From an uncultured Erythrobacter sp. (GTDB lineage Bacteria > Pseudomonadota > Alphaproteobacteria > Sphingomonadales > Sphingomonadaceae), in NCBI GenBank assembly GCA_947500645.1, contig CANMSD010000002.1, forward strand, positions 310,001-374,000: DNA of 64,000 nucleotides, written 5' to 3'. Below, one piece after another: positions 39,680 to 51,041 of the stretch (position 1 is its first letter; each line of letters begins with the position of its first letter). The position numbers were made by a program, and so were the translations under genes. Below the pieces are notes generated by a model. The model had not been told where the DNA came from and did not search any database. It saw only the letters and a program-made list of their open reading frames with translations.

Positions 39680-39708
39680 GTTGACTCGCGGCAGGCGCAT
39701 GCCCATTT
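39680..39708 (+). promoter_or_regulatory. Candidate heat-shock (RpoH-type) promoter of groESL
   Basis: GTTGACT at 39680-39686, then CCCATTT at 39702-39708 after 15 bases, resembling RpoH promoters (CTTG ... CCCAT). It sits nine bases upstream of the CIRCE operator. A sigma-70 reading is also possible. Confidence 0.45.
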
Positions 39709-39716
39709 GCGCCCCG

Positions 39717-39743
39717 CTGGCACTCTCGAGGGGAGAGTGCCAA
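39717..39743 (+). promoter_or_regulatory. CIRCE operator (HrcA binding site)
   Basis: CTGGCACTC - nine bases - GAGTGCCAA, the spacing and core of the CIRCE element to which the HrcA repressor binds, 35 bases upstream of groES. Confidence 0.9.
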
Positions 39744-39778
39744 TTTGAATTATCAACCTAAGAAGAAAGGTCATAGAC

Positions 39779-40066
39779 ATGGCATTTCGTCCGCTGCACG
39801 ACCGCGTTGTGGTCCGCCGCATCGAAGCCGACCAGAAAACCGCTGGCGGCATCATCATCCCAGATAGCGCACAGGAAAAGCCGAGCGAAGGCGAAATCGT
39901 CTCCGTTGGCGATGGCGCACGTGACGACAGTGGCGCCCGCGTCGCTCTCGACGTGAAGGCCGGCGACCGCGTGCTGTTCGGCAAGTGGTCCGGCACCGAA
40001 GTCAAAATCGATGGTGAAGACCTGCTGATCATGAAGGAAAGCGACATTATGGGCGTGATCGGCTGA
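39779..40066 (+). CDS. groES: Chaperonin GroES
   Basis: Co-chaperonin ring subunit, 95 residues. [28 protein letters not shown] with the mobile loop, and [26 protein letters not shown] at the end, match GroES throughout. AGAAAGG precedes the ATG. Followed after 55 bases by groEL and controlled by the CIRCE and heat-shock promoter above. Confidence 0.99.
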   Translation: MAFRPLHDRVVVRRIEADQKTAGGIIIPDSAQEKPSEGEIVSVGDGARDDSGARVALDVKAGDRVLFGKWSGTEVKIDGEDLLIMKESDIMGVIG

Positions 40067-40100
40067 GCCGACTGACCCAACCGCTTCCCTAAACACTTAA

Positions 40101-41774
<1,674 letters not shown>

Positions 41775-41824
41775 GCCTGTCCTGAGCTGGGTCGAAGGAC
41801 CCAACCACTACCAAGCTGAAATCC

Positions 41825-41863
41825 AAAGGGCCTCGGGGGGAGCGATCCTCCGGGGCCTTTTCT
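41825..41863 (+). terminator. Terminator after groESL
   Basis: AAAGGGCCTCGGGGGG ... CCTCCGGGGCCTTTTC, a long GC hairpin with a T-run at 41858-41862. Confidence 0.85.
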
Positions 41864-41992
41864 TGTACCGCAGCATCGCCCAAGAGCGCCACTCTACCAA
41901 TGTCCCATCACGCTCTGCCGAGGCGCTTCCCTTTTCTTGAGCTGTGACGCATGGTCCGCGCGATAGTGATCTGGACTGGAGAATTCACTGCC

Positions 41993-43828
41993 ATGAAAAA
42001 GTATGCTGCCCTGTTGCTGGCCTCCGTTGCGCTGGCCGGATGCGACGCGATGAGTTCAACGGTCGCAACCGTCGAGTGCGCCACAACTCAAACCGAGTGC
42101 ATCAATCAGTGGTTCGACGAGAAGTTTGAGGAAGAGCTGGCATTCAGCCCCATCCGCCAGACCGCTCTCGGTCGTAAGACCGATTACGACAAGATCGACG
42201 ATCTGAGCCTCGAAGCGCAGCAGAAACAGATCCAATGGTGGCAGGCGACAACCGCCGAAATGAAAGCCAATTTCGACTATGACGAGCTTTCGGACGAAGC
42301 CAAACTGTCGTGGGACATGTGGCAGTTCCGCAAGGATCAGGCTGAGGCTGCGGCGGAATTCAACGGACAGGAATACATCCTGCACCAGATGAATGGCACG
42401 CACACTGCGCTACCCAGCTTCCTGATCTCCCAGCACAAGGTCGAGAGTGAGGACGACATGACTGCCTTCATCGCTCGGCTTGGCGGAATCGGAACCGCGA
42501 TGGACCAGCTGCTCGAGCGTGCGCAGGACAATGCCGCCAATGGCACGCGTCCGCCGCGCTTCTCGTATGATGCGGTGATCGAGGAATCCGGAAAGCTGAC
42601 TAGCGGTGCACCGTTCGAAGATGGCGAACCATCAGCACTATGGGAAGCCAGCGAAGGCCATCTCGCAAAATTGGTCGAAGACGGTGAGATCACACAGGAA
42701 CGTGCCGACGAATTGCGCGAGGATGCGCGAACGGCCTTGGTCGAACAAATGGCACCTGCATATCAGCGCATTATAGACTGGTTCACCGAAGACCGCCCCA
42801 ACACGGATGAGGACGCACAAGGCGTGAGCGCGCTCACCAATGGCGCGGACTTCTACAATTACCGCCTCAACCTGATGACGACCACCGATCTCACAGCGGA
42901 TGAGATACACGAGACGGGTCTCGCCGAAGTCGAGCGGATCCGCGGCGAAATGGAAGCGATCAAGGATCAGGTCGGCTTTGAAGGCGACCTAAAAGAGTTC
43001 TTCGCTTTCATGCGCGAAGACGATCGGTTCTATTACGCCGATAACGATGCCGGTGCGCAGCAATATATCGATCAGGCGGAAGAGCACCTCGCCTTCATCA
43101 ACACCAGACTGCCGGAATTCTTCGGTGTACTGCCCAAGGCCGATCTGGTGGTGAAACGCGTCGAACCATTCCGCGAACAGGATGGCGCCGCCCAACACTA
43201 TCGCCCCGGCACGCCCGATGGCTCACGCCCCGGCATCTATTATGCGCACCTCTCCGATATGCGGGCCATGCCGATCCCGCCGCTCGAAGTGATTGCCTAT
43301 CATGAAGGCAATCCGGGACATCATATGCAGAGCTCAATCGCTCAAGAGCTGACCGGCATTCCCAAATTTCGGGCGCAGGGCGGTTACATCCCTGCCTTTG
43401 GCGAAGGCTGGGCACTCTATTCCGAACTGCTTGCGAAAGAGATGGGAGCTTACGAAGATCCCTATTCCGACTTTGGTCGCCTGACGACCGAGATGTGGCG
43501 CGCGATCCGGCTTGTGGTTGATACCGGACTACACTCGAAAGGCTGGAGCGAGCAACAGGCGGTGGACTACTTCCTCGAAAACTCGCCTATGCCCGAAACG
43601 ACCGTGCGGTCCGAAGTTCGGCGCTATATCGTGATGCCCGGACAGGCGACGGCTTACAAAATCGGTATGATCCGCATTCAGGAATTGCGCGCCAAGGCGG
43701 AAGAAGAACTGGGCGAAAAGTTCGACATTCGCGGCTTCCACGATACCGTGCTGGGAGGTGGCTCCGTGCCGCTCAGCGTTCTCGAAAAGCAGGTCGATCA
43801 GTGGATAGCAAAGACCAAATCCAGCTGA
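41993..43828 (+). CDS. DUF885 lipoprotein (metallopeptidase-like)
   Basis: A 611-residue lipoprotein: MKKYAALLLASVALAGC gives the lipobox LAGC. DUF885 features run through the protein (ATTAEMKANFDYDELSDEAKLSWDM; AYHEGNPGHHMQSSIAQEL). HEGNPGHH near the middle is the expected metal-binding motif of this group of putative peptidases. A longer frame opens at 41951, but the ATG at 41993 gives the signal peptide. Substrate unknown. A GGGCGGGATGGC hairpin follows the gene. Confidence 0.85.
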   Translation: MKKYAALLLASVALAGCDAMSSTVATVECATTQTECINQWFDEKFEEELAFSPIRQTALGRKTDYDKIDDLSLEAQQKQIQWWQATTAEMKANFDYDELSDEAKLSWDMWQFRKDQAEAAAEFNGQEYILHQMNGTHTALPSFLISQHKVESEDDMTAFIARLGGIGTAMDQLLERAQDNAANGTRPPRFSYDAVIEESGKLTSGAPFEDGEPSALWEASEGHLAKLVEDGEITQERADELREDARTALVEQMAPAYQRIIDWFTEDRPNTDEDAQGVSALTNGADFYNYRLNLMTTTDLTADEIHETGLAEVERIRGEMEAIKDQVGFEGDLKEFFAFMREDDRFYYADNDAGAQQYIDQAEEHLAFINTRLPEFFGVLPKADLVVKRVEPFREQDGAAQHYRPGTPDGSRPGIYYAHLSDMRAMPIPPLEVIAYHEGNPGHHMQSSIAQELTGIPKFRAQGGYIPAFGEGWALYSELLAKEMGAYEDPYSDFGRLTTEMWRAIRLVVDTGLHSKGWSEQQAVDYFLENSPMPETTVRSEVRRYIVMPGQATAYKIGMIRIQELRAKAEEELGEKFDIRGFHDTVLGGGSVPLSVLEKQVDQWIAKTKSS

Positions 43829-43849
43829 TCTAACGCCCAAGCACACGAA

Positions 43850-43879
43850 GGGCGGGATGGCTGAAACGCCGTCCCGCCC
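43850..43879. terminator. Terminator between convergent DUF885 and DUF305 genes
   Basis: GGGCGGGATGGC-TGAAAC-GCCGTCCCGCCC, 11 of 12 pairs perfect, with TTA after it on the plus side. Confidence 0.75.
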
Positions 43880-43919
43880 TTAGTCTGATGTTCGCTGAAG
43901 GCGTGTCGACTAAACCAAA

Positions 43920-46190
43920 TTAGCCGCCGCTGCGGCTTGCCTCAGCTGCCTCGATAACGCTTTCAGACCAGGTCACTTCGGTTTGTGTCTGCGGGTTGAA
44001 GCGCTCGTCTTCATACTGCGCAGCTTGTGCGGCAGCGATTTCTTCAGCGGTCAGAAACTCGCTCGGCTCAAGCGCGAATACATCGATACCGCGCGTGATC
44101 TCGGTCCCGTAGATACGCCCTTTGTACCAATAGGCTGACCAATATCCGCCCACCACCAATTGCTCATCATCAATCGCTCCGCGATCGAAATATGCAATCT
44201 CCTTGGGGTTTGCGCTGTCAGTGAAATCAATCACGCTGATGCCGCCTTGATACCAGGCCTGTACGAAGATATCCCGTCCCGGGACGGGAATGATCGAGCC
44301 GTTATGCGCGACACAGTTTTCCTTGTCCCCTTGCGGCGCGGGAAGTTTGTAGAGGCTACGGAACACCAGCTCGCCATCAACGATATCGTAGATCGCATTG
44401 GCGCCCCAATTCATCGGGTCGGAAGCACGGCAGCGAGCGCGGCCACCACCGCCCCATTCATCGGTGAACAACACTTTTGTGCCGTCGTTGTTGAAGGTCG
44501 CCGAGTGCCAATAGGCAAAGCCTTTATCGACCACTTCGTCGATCCGGGTCGGATTCATCGGGTCCGAGATATCGAACAGAATGCCATTGCCCGAGCATGC
44601 TCCGCCCGCGATCTTCTTCGAAGGGAAGACGGTGATGTCGTGGCACTCATCAGTGCGCGCCGTATCCTGTGTATCGTCACCGTGGTCGCCGCCCTGCCAC
44701 AGGCCCGCCAGGCGTCCCGTCTCCGGGTCGGCGAACACCGCAGGGCTTTTGACAATGCGCGACTGCGAAGGGTCTGCGAGCGGAATCTCTACGACATCAA
44801 TCCGGAACAGCGCCGTGCGATCATCGCCCGGTACATTGCCGACGCACCCTTCGAGTTCCTCTTCATCGCGCACTCTCGATGTGCCCGAATTGTAGACGAT
44901 GATCTTTTCATCATCGGCACTGACGATCGAATGCGTGTGGCTGCCGCGGCAGGTCTGAACAAGGCCAACTTGGCGCGGGCGAGTGAGGTCCGAGATATCG
45001 AAAATCCGCAGACCTCGGAAACGTTCTTCGCTCACATCTTCGGCGACGCCCTGAAGGCCGCAATCGACCCGGCCGCGCGTTTGCTCCACGCTCATCACCA
45101 GAATATCGCCGACCACCGAGACATCGCCCTGCCCGCCAGGGCAAACCACGGAACTCAGGAGATTGGGCGCGCCGTCTGAACCCAGCCGATAGATGTTGAA
45201 GCCATGGTAGCTGCCAGCGACCATGATATCGTCAAAGAAGGCGATGTCGGTGTTCGCGAAATCGAGCAGCGGAGAACGTTCGGCGAATTGCGTGAGACTT
45301 TCCTCCTCTTCACGCAGCGGAGTTTCTTCTTCGGCGGCTTCAGCATTTGCGGCTGGCTGCTCTGTTTCAGCCTCTACTTCCTTGCCCTCCTCATCCTCTT
45401 CGGGAACTGCAGGACGAAGGTCAGCCGGGTTTTCCGGATCAAAGAACCCGGCAGGTTTTGCCAGGCTCGCGACCTTGCGAAGATTAAGGATCGCCTCACC
45501 CGCATTGTCAAAACCCGATGCCAGGGTTGCACGCGGATCGCTGGAAAGGCTGGCGAGGATCGCATCCATCCGCTCGATTTCGCTGGTCTGATCGTTCTCG
45601 ATCTCACCAACGAAATTGAAAAGGACGGGGTCGGCAGCGCTGCCCGGCTGCTCGAGAAGGTCCTCAACCATTTCAACCGCGCCTTCATGATGCGCAATCA
45701 TCAGTGTCAGGAACAGGCGATCAAACTCGACACCTTCGGCAGCGGCTAGCTCGGCCATCTGCTCAGGGCTTGCCATGCCGGACATCATCATATGTGCGTG
45801 ATGCGCATGCGGTCCGGTCATTCCGACGGGTTGGGAACGAGACGTGAGCCATTCCTGCATGAAGGTGATCTCATCCGCTTGGCTCGCCTCGATCCGGCCC
45901 GCAATAGCGACGATCTCTTCGCGATTGGTCCTCTCAGCAACCAGCTTTGACATTTCAACCGCCTGCTGATGGTGGACGATCATTCCCTGCATGAAGCTCA
46001 CATCAGCCGGGGAATAGGTGGTGCCGGCGAGACGGGTCGCTTCATCAGCGGTCAGCACCCGGCTTTCCGTGCCCGGCGCTCCAGGCTGAATGATCGGCAC
46101 ACTTTGCGCGAAGGCCAAGCTCGAAGTGCCAAGCAACAAAGCGCTGAGTGTTGCGCGCGAAGTCATCGCGAGACTTGTCTTGATTGTCAT
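43920..46190 (-). CDS. Secreted DUF305 / LVIVD-repeat fusion protein
   Basis: A 756-residue exported protein (signal peptide ending SSLAFA-QSV). Residues about 45-215 are two DUF305 units, four-helix-bundle domains with histidine/methionine motifs that may bind metal (MQGMIVHHQQAVEMSKL; LMIAHHEGAVEMVEDLL) and HAHHAHMMMSGM between. Residues 320-720 form a beta-propeller of LVIVD-like repeats (SGTSRVRDEEELEG; HWSATFNNDGTKVLFTDEWGGGG region). The start is taken at 46190 because the signal peptide is there; a longer frame opens at 46310. Function unknown; extracellular metal binding is plausible. Confidence 0.75.
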   Translation of the reverse strand: MTIKTSLAMTSRATLSALLLGTSSLAFAQSVPIIQPGAPGTESRVLTADEATRLAGTTYSPADVSFMQGMIVHHQQAVEMSKLVAERTNREEIVAIAGRIEASQADEITFMQEWLTSRSQPVGMTGPHAHHAHMMMSGMASPEQMAELAAAEGVEFDRLFLTLMIAHHEGAVEMVEDLLEQPGSAADPVLFNFVGEIENDQTSEIERMDAILASLSSDPRATLASGFDNAGEAILNLRKVASLAKPAGFFDPENPADLRPAVPEEDEEGKEVEAETEQPAANAEAAEEETPLREEEESLTQFAERSPLLDFANTDIAFFDDIMVAGSYHGFNIYRLGSDGAPNLLSSVVCPGGQGDVSVVGDILVMSVEQTRGRVDCGLQGVAEDVSEERFRGLRIFDISDLTRPRQVGLVQTCRGSHTHSIVSADDEKIIVYNSGTSRVRDEEELEGCVGNVPGDDRTALFRIDVVEIPLADPSQSRIVKSPAVFADPETGRLAGLWQGGDHGDDTQDTARTDECHDITVFPSKKIAGGACSGNGILFDISDPMNPTRIDEVVDKGFAYWHSATFNNDGTKVLFTDEWGGGGRARCRASDPMNWGANAIYDIVDGELVFRSLYKLPAPQGDKENCVAHNGSIIPVPGRDIFVQAWYQGGISVIDFTDSANPKEIAYFDRGAIDDEQLVVGGYWSAYWYKGRIYGTEITRGIDVFALEPSEFLTAEEIAAAQAAQYEDERFNPQTQTEVTWSESVIEAAEASRSGG

Positions 46191-46457
46191 GACTTTCTCT
46201 ACCTTATCTTGATTTGAGCACACACTGGCGTCGTCGGCGGAACAGTCAAGACCGGTGGTGGCGCTTTCGCATGCCAAGGCTACGCGGCGAGGGAATCCTT
46301 TTTTGAGCAATCGGAAATTTTGTCGCTCTGGAATGATTCAACCACGAATCTGACCGTTCACCACACACCTTTTGTCGCAGGCTGTGAAACATTTGCTTGC
46401 TCTGTGGATTCTCGAACCGTTAAGCCCACGATAACCTTAGCGGAGTAGAACTGCTTC

Positions 46458-47477
46458 ATGATTACACGGCGTATCGCACCGATTTTCGCTGCAGTTGCAG
46501 CCACTTTTCTCGCCAGCAGCCCGGCTGCAGCACAAGGCAACGAACTGCAGGCCAGCTTCGACAATGCGTTTGGAACCGAAGTTCGGGATCCGCGCAGCTT
46601 CGAGGCAATCTACGAAACCGGCTTCGAACGCCGAATTGCCGAACTGGCGGATGGAGATCGCGGGCGGATCGGAGTTGCGGCTGTAGATCTAGCAACTGGC
46701 GATCAGCTTTACGTTCTCGGTGACCAGCTCTTCCCGATGGCTTCGACCAGCAAGATCGCGGTTGCGGCCACTTATCTCGAGATGGTCGAGCAAGGGCGCT
46801 ATTCGCTCACAAGCGAATTTCCGCTGCTTATCCCAGTGCGTTCAGCCAAATTCTCTTCGCGTGCCGCACCTGTTCGCAAGGGCAATTACATGCAGGCGAT
46901 CGATCTGATCGAGATCATGATCACCCGCTCCAGCAACCCGGCTACCGACGCCTTGCTTGCCGCCGTTGGCGGCCCGGAGCGCGTTAATGACTGGGTGCGT
47001 CGCCAGGGCATTGAGAATTTTAGTATCGACCGGGACATTGCGACCCTGGTCCGCGACGATGGCGAATATGATCCAGCCGCGTGGATTGACCCGCGCGACG
47101 CGGCCACACCGAAAGCCATGATTCAGCTTCTACAGGGCCTTCACCGGGGTGATTTTCTTTCCGAACAGAGCCGCCGCGTCATTTTGGGCGCGATGAGCCG
47201 GACCCGGACGGGCAAGCGCCGTATTCGCGCCAATATGCCTACCGAAGCTGTGGTTAGCCATAAGACCGGCTCGCTCAACAACACGTCGAGCGATATTGGC
47301 ATCATCCAGTCGCCCGATGGCCGAGCTATTGCGGTCGCAATCTACGTTACAGGTCAGGGATCACGGCTCGCGCGAGAGCGTCGGATCGCCGCAATTGCTC
47401 GTGCACTCTATGACGGTTTTGGCGCACGTGCTCGTGCAAGACAGAACTGGACGAGTGCACCGCGCACCGGCGGTTGA
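46458..47477 (+). CDS. Beta-lactamase-fold serine hydrolase (class A-like)
   Basis: A 339-residue exported protein with a signal peptide ending SPAAA-QGN. The serine-active-site triad of the penicillin-binding/beta-lactamase fold is clear: SxxK as STSK (S96), SxN as SSN (158-160) and KTG at 269-271 (SHKTGSLNNTSSDIGII). The class A glutamate (E166 region) is not obvious; DGEYDPAAWIDPRDAATP occupies the place, so hydrolysis of beta-lactams cannot be assumed. It could be an enzyme of the periplasm with another substrate. Divergent from the DUF305 gene. Confidence 0.8.
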   Translation: MITRRIAPIFAAVAATFLASSPAAAQGNELQASFDNAFGTEVRDPRSFEAIYETGFERRIAELADGDRGRIGVAAVDLATGDQLYVLGDQLFPMASTSKIAVAATYLEMVEQGRYSLTSEFPLLIPVRSAKFSSRAAPVRKGNYMQAIDLIEIMITRSSNPATDALLAAVGGPERVNDWVRRQGIENFSIDRDIATLVRDDGEYDPAAWIDPRDAATPKAMIQLLQGLHRGDFLSEQSRRVILGAMSRTRTGKRRIRANMPTEAVVSHKTGSLNNTSSDIGIIQSPDGRAIAVAIYVTGQGSRLARERRIAAIARALYDGFGARARARQNWTSAPRTGG

Positions 47478-47517
47478 GTTAGACCCGCGCCAGTTCGCGA
47501 ATCATCTGCTCACATAG

Positions 47518-47549
47518 AAAAAGGGCGGCGCCAGATGGCACCGCCCTCA
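47518..47549 (-). terminator. Terminator of the alanine-rich lipoprotein gene
   Basis: On the minus strand: GAGGGCGGTGCC-ATCT-GGCGCCGCCCTTTTT, with a perfect T-run. The sequence is nearly identical to the terminators at 12084 and 12773. Confidence 0.85.
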
Positions 47550-47580
47550 ATCTGTTTAGCAATAATGCTAAGCGGCTGAA

Positions 47581-47880
47581 TTACTCAGCGGCTTCACCGG
47601 TCATTGCTTCTTCAGCATCTGCAGCAGCTGCTTCAGCGGCTTCAGTTACGTCGGCAGCAGCGCCTTCAGCGGCTTCGCCGGTTGCTTCAGCAGCGTCACC
47701 AGCTGCGTCTGCGGCACCTTCAACAGCACCTTCAACTTCAGCAGCGCCTTCTTCAGCGACCGAAGTAGTGTCAGCAGCCATGGCGTCAGCGGTTTCACCG
47801 GCTTTGTCGGCAGTTTCCGAGCATGCAGCAAGGCCAAGAGCCGAACCAGCAACAGCGGCAGCAAGAATAATTTTACGCAT
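47581..47880 (-). CDS. Alanine/glutamate-rich lipoprotein
   Basis: A 99-residue lipoprotein: MRKIILAAAVAGSALGLAAC gives the lipobox. The mature part is almost only Ala, Glu, Asp, Thr and Gly (GAAEVEGAVEGAADAAGDAAEA), probably a flexible helix or linker in the periplasm. The start is at 47880; a longer frame opens at 47952. Similar in style to the 94-residue lipoprotein at 10344. Confidence 0.7.
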   Translation of the reverse strand: MRKIILAAAVAGSALGLAACSETADKAGETADAMAADTTSVAEEGAAEVEGAVEGAADAAGDAAEATGEAAEGAAADVTEAAEAAAADAEEAMTGEAAE

Positions 47881-48141
47881 AGGATTCAATTCCTTATTCA
47901 GCGAGTGTATCGAGCACATCCGGTCCCCCCGGAAAATGCCAAAGCCAGTCAATTATCGTGTGGCTTCGAGCTTCTAAATAATGGCAGCTTTGTGGCAAAG
48001 CAAGGCCAAATCGCCATTTTTGCCATTTTTCCGCCTTATTTGAGGCACTGCTCGCCCATACCGCGCGCGGCATCGGTGATAGTGAAAATCAGTCAGCCGA
48101 AGCGGCTTATCACTCACGCGCGACGCTGCTAGCAGTTTCAT

Positions 48142-50976
48142 ATGGCCGACAAACAGCATCTCTATCTCGTCGATGGTTCCTCATACATATTCCGGGCCTA
48201 TCATCGCTTGCCACCACTGACCGATCCTGAGGGTACGCCAGTCGGCGCGGTGTACGGCTACACCACCATGCTGTGGAAGCTGGCCGATGATTTGGACCAG
48301 GCCGACGGTCCGACGCATTTGGCGGTAATTTTGGACAAGAGTTCGCACTCTTTCCGCAACGACATTTATCCCGAATACAAGGCCAACCGCCCAGACCCGC
48401 CAGAAGACCTGGTTCCGCAATTCCCGCTGATCCGCGATGCCACACGGGCGTTCAGCCTGCCGTGTATCGAGGAGGAGGGTCTGGAGGCAGACGACCTGAT
48501 CGCGTCTTATGCACGAGCGGCTCAGACAGAGGGATGGAATGTCACAATCGTCTCCTCCGACAAGGACTTGATGCAGCTTGTCGGCGAGAAAGACGGCGCG
48601 CGGATCGATATGCTGGACACAATGAAGAGCCAGCGGATCTATATTCCGGAAGTAGAGGAGAAATTTGGCGTAGCGCCGGACCTAGTCGGCGATGTCCTCG
48701 CGCTGATGGGTGATAGTGTCGACAACATTCCCGGCATTTACGGGATTGGCCCCAAGACAGCGAGCAAACTGATCGCAGAGCACGGATCGCTCAACGCCGC
48801 GCTCGATTTCGCGCCCGAAATGAAGAAGTCGAAGCTGAAGGAGCGCCTGCTCGAAGGCCGTGAGGAAGCAGAATTGAGCCGCGTTCTGGTCACACTCAAA
48901 GAAGACGCGGAGTTGCCTCAGCCTATTGACGAGTTCAAACTTGATGGCGTTCCACAAGAGCCGCTGGCAACGTTTTTGGAGAAACACGGCTTCACCAGCC
49001 TGCTAAGGCGACTGGATGCTGGATCGGGTAGCCCGGAACGCCCCAACAACCTCCACCCTGCAGAAGCACAAGTCGAAGGCGATGCAGGTGACGCAGAAGG
49101 CAATCGCCAACCGCTGCCCGAAATGCCTGCGCTGGATCGCAAGGCATATGAGACCGTCCAGACGATGGAGAGACTGGAAGCCTGGATCAAGCGTGCGACC
49201 ACTGCGCGTGAGGTGGCCGTTGATACTGAAACCTCGTCTCTCGATGCGATGCAAGCTGAGCTGGTCGGCGTGAGCCTGGCACTCGCCCCCAATGATGCTT
49301 GCTACATCCCGTTGGCGCATGGCGGCACGGACCTGCTCTCTGAAAAACCGGAACAAATTGATCGCGATGCCGCCATCGCAGCATTGAAACCGCTGCTCGA
49401 AGATGAAGCCGTGCTCAAGATATTCCAGAACGGCAAGTATGATCTCAACGTGCTCGCCAGATACGGTTTGTCGGTCGGTCCCGTTGAAGACACGATGATC
49501 ATCAGCTTCGCGCTGGATGCCGGTCGTGGGGAGCAAGGCATTGGCGGCGGGCATGGCATGGACGAGCTCAGCGAGCGTCATCTCGGTCACACACCGCTCT
49601 CTTTCAAAGAGGTTTGCGGAACCGGGAAGAAGCAAATCCCGTTCGGCGAAGTACCATTGGATCGCGCGACCGAATATGCTGCAGAGGATGCAGACGTCAC
49701 GCTACGCCTTTATCGCCATCTCAAGCCGCGGCTTGCCATTGAGGGCGGCACGAAAATCTTCGAGCGCGTCGATCGCCCGCTAATCCCGGTCGTCGCATGC
49801 ATGGAACGCGAAGGGATCAAGGTGGATAGGGCGCAGCTGGCCCATCTCTCAAAGGAGTTTGCAGAGCAGACCGCCTCGCTCGAAACCGAGATACATGAGC
49901 TTGCGGAGCAGGAATTTAGCGTCGGCAGCCCAAAGCAGCTGGGCGAGATCCTGTTTGACAAGCTCGGCTACAAAGGCGGCAAGAAGGGTAAAAGCGGCCA
50001 ATACTCGACCGACCAAAGCGTGTTGGAAAAACTGGCAGGCGAAGGCGCAAAGATCGCCCGCAAAGTACTCGAATGGCGCCAGCTGGCAAAGCTCAAGTCC
50101 ACCTATACCGACGCGCTGCAAGAGGCGATCAATCCGAACACCGGCAGGGTTCACACCAGCTATTCCTTGGTGGGCGCACAAACCGGGCGTCTATCTTCCA
50201 CCGATCCCAACTTGCAGAACATCCCGATCCGCACCGCCATTGGTCGGCAAATCCGCGAAGCTTTCGTACCGGAGCCGGGCAATGTCCTGCTCGCGGCAGA
50301 CTACTCGCAAATCGAGCTGCGGCTGGCGGCGCATATGGCCAATGTCGAAACCCTCAAGGAGGCGTTTGAGAAAGGCGAAGACATCCACTCGCGCACCGCA
50401 ACAGAGATGTTCGGCGAAGTCACTCGCGACACCCGCGCCCGAGCAAAAACGATCAACTTCGCAATCCTCTATGGTATCTCGCGCTGGGGGCTTGCGGGCC
50501 GGCTGGAGGTCGAACCGGACGAAGCGCAGGCGATGATCGACACGTATTTCCAGCGTTTCCCGGGCATTCAGCGCTACATCATGGAGACGCTCGAGACGGT
50601 TGGCGAGCGAGGCTATTCCGAGACTTTGTTCGGCCGCAAGACGTGGTTCCCGCGGATCAAATCCAAGAATCAGGCTGAACGCCAGGGTTCTGAACGCGCG
50701 GCGATCAACGCGCCGATCCAGGGAACCAGCGCCGACATCATCAAGCGCGCGATGGTTCGCATGCTGCCCGCGTTGCATGATGCGGGGCTTCCCGATGTGC
50801 GCATGCTCCTGCAGGTGCACGATGAGCTGGTCTTCGAGCTGCCGGAAGGAGACGTTGCCAAGGCAAGCCCGGTTATCGAACGGGTAATGGCAGAGGCTGC
50901 GCTTCCTGCCGTGAAGCTCGATGTTCCGCTGCAAATCGAGATCGGTACAGGCACTTCCTGGGATGCCGCGCATTAG
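48142..50976 (+). CDS. polA: DNA polymerase I
   Basis: A 944-residue repair and replication polymerase. The 5'-nuclease domain (LYLVDGSSYIFRAYHRLPPL, VTIVSSDKDLMQLV, GIGPKTASKLIAEHGS) covers about 1-300; the 3'-5' exonuclease domain follows (VAVDTETSSLDAM; AAEDADVTLRLY), and the polymerase domain (LAADYSQIELRLAAHMA; INFAILYGISRWGL; LLQVHDELVFELPE) ends the protein. The proofreading acidic residues are retained. Starts at 48142, with a divergent lipoprotein gene upstream. Confidence 0.98.
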   Translation: MADKQHLYLVDGSSYIFRAYHRLPPLTDPEGTPVGAVYGYTTMLWKLADDLDQADGPTHLAVILDKSSHSFRNDIYPEYKANRPDPPEDLVPQFPLIRDATRAFSLPCIEEEGLEADDLIASYARAAQTEGWNVTIVSSDKDLMQLVGEKDGARIDMLDTMKSQRIYIPEVEEKFGVAPDLVGDVLALMGDSVDNIPGIYGIGPKTASKLIAEHGSLNAALDFAPEMKKSKLKERLLEGREEAELSRVLVTLKEDAELPQPIDEFKLDGVPQEPLATFLEKHGFTSLLRRLDAGSGSPERPNNLHPAEAQVEGDAGDAEGNRQPLPEMPALDRKAYETVQTMERLEAWIKRATTAREVAVDTETSSLDAMQAELVGVSLALAPNDACYIPLAHGGTDLLSEKPEQIDRDAAIAALKPLLEDEAVLKIFQNGKYDLNVLARYGLSVGPVEDTMIISFALDAGRGEQGIGGGHGMDELSERHLGHTPLSFKEVCGTGKKQIPFGEVPLDRATEYAAEDADVTLRLYRHLKPRLAIEGGTKIFERVDRPLIPVVACMEREGIKVDRAQLAHLSKEFAEQTASLETEIHELAEQEFSVGSPKQLGEILFDKLGYKGGKKGKSGQYSTDQSVLEKLAGEGAKIARKVLEWRQLAKLKSTYTDALQEAINPNTGRVHTSYSLVGAQTGRLSSTDPNLQNIPIRTAIGRQIREAFVPEPGNVLLAADYSQIELRLAAHMANVETLKEAFEKGEDIHSRTATEMFGEVTRDTRARAKTINFAILYGISRWGLAGRLEVEPDEAQAMIDTYFQRFPGIQRYIMETLETVGERGYSETLFGRKTWFPRIKSKNQAERQGSERAAINAPIQGTSADIIKRAMVRMLPALHDAGLPDVRMLLQVHDELVFELPEGDVAKASPVIERVMAEAALPAVKLDVPLQIEIGTGTSWDAAH

Positions 50977-51041
50977 TCCCACACCAATCTCACTCTTGCC
51001 CGCGATTGCAACTCACCGGGTCAACGACTAACGGGCGAACC

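Noticed and set aside
41776-41800. CCTGAGCTGGGTCGAAGGA after groEL as a mobile repeat
   Set aside because: It resembles dispersed repeats of sphingomonads but appears once here, so it cannot be supported from this window.
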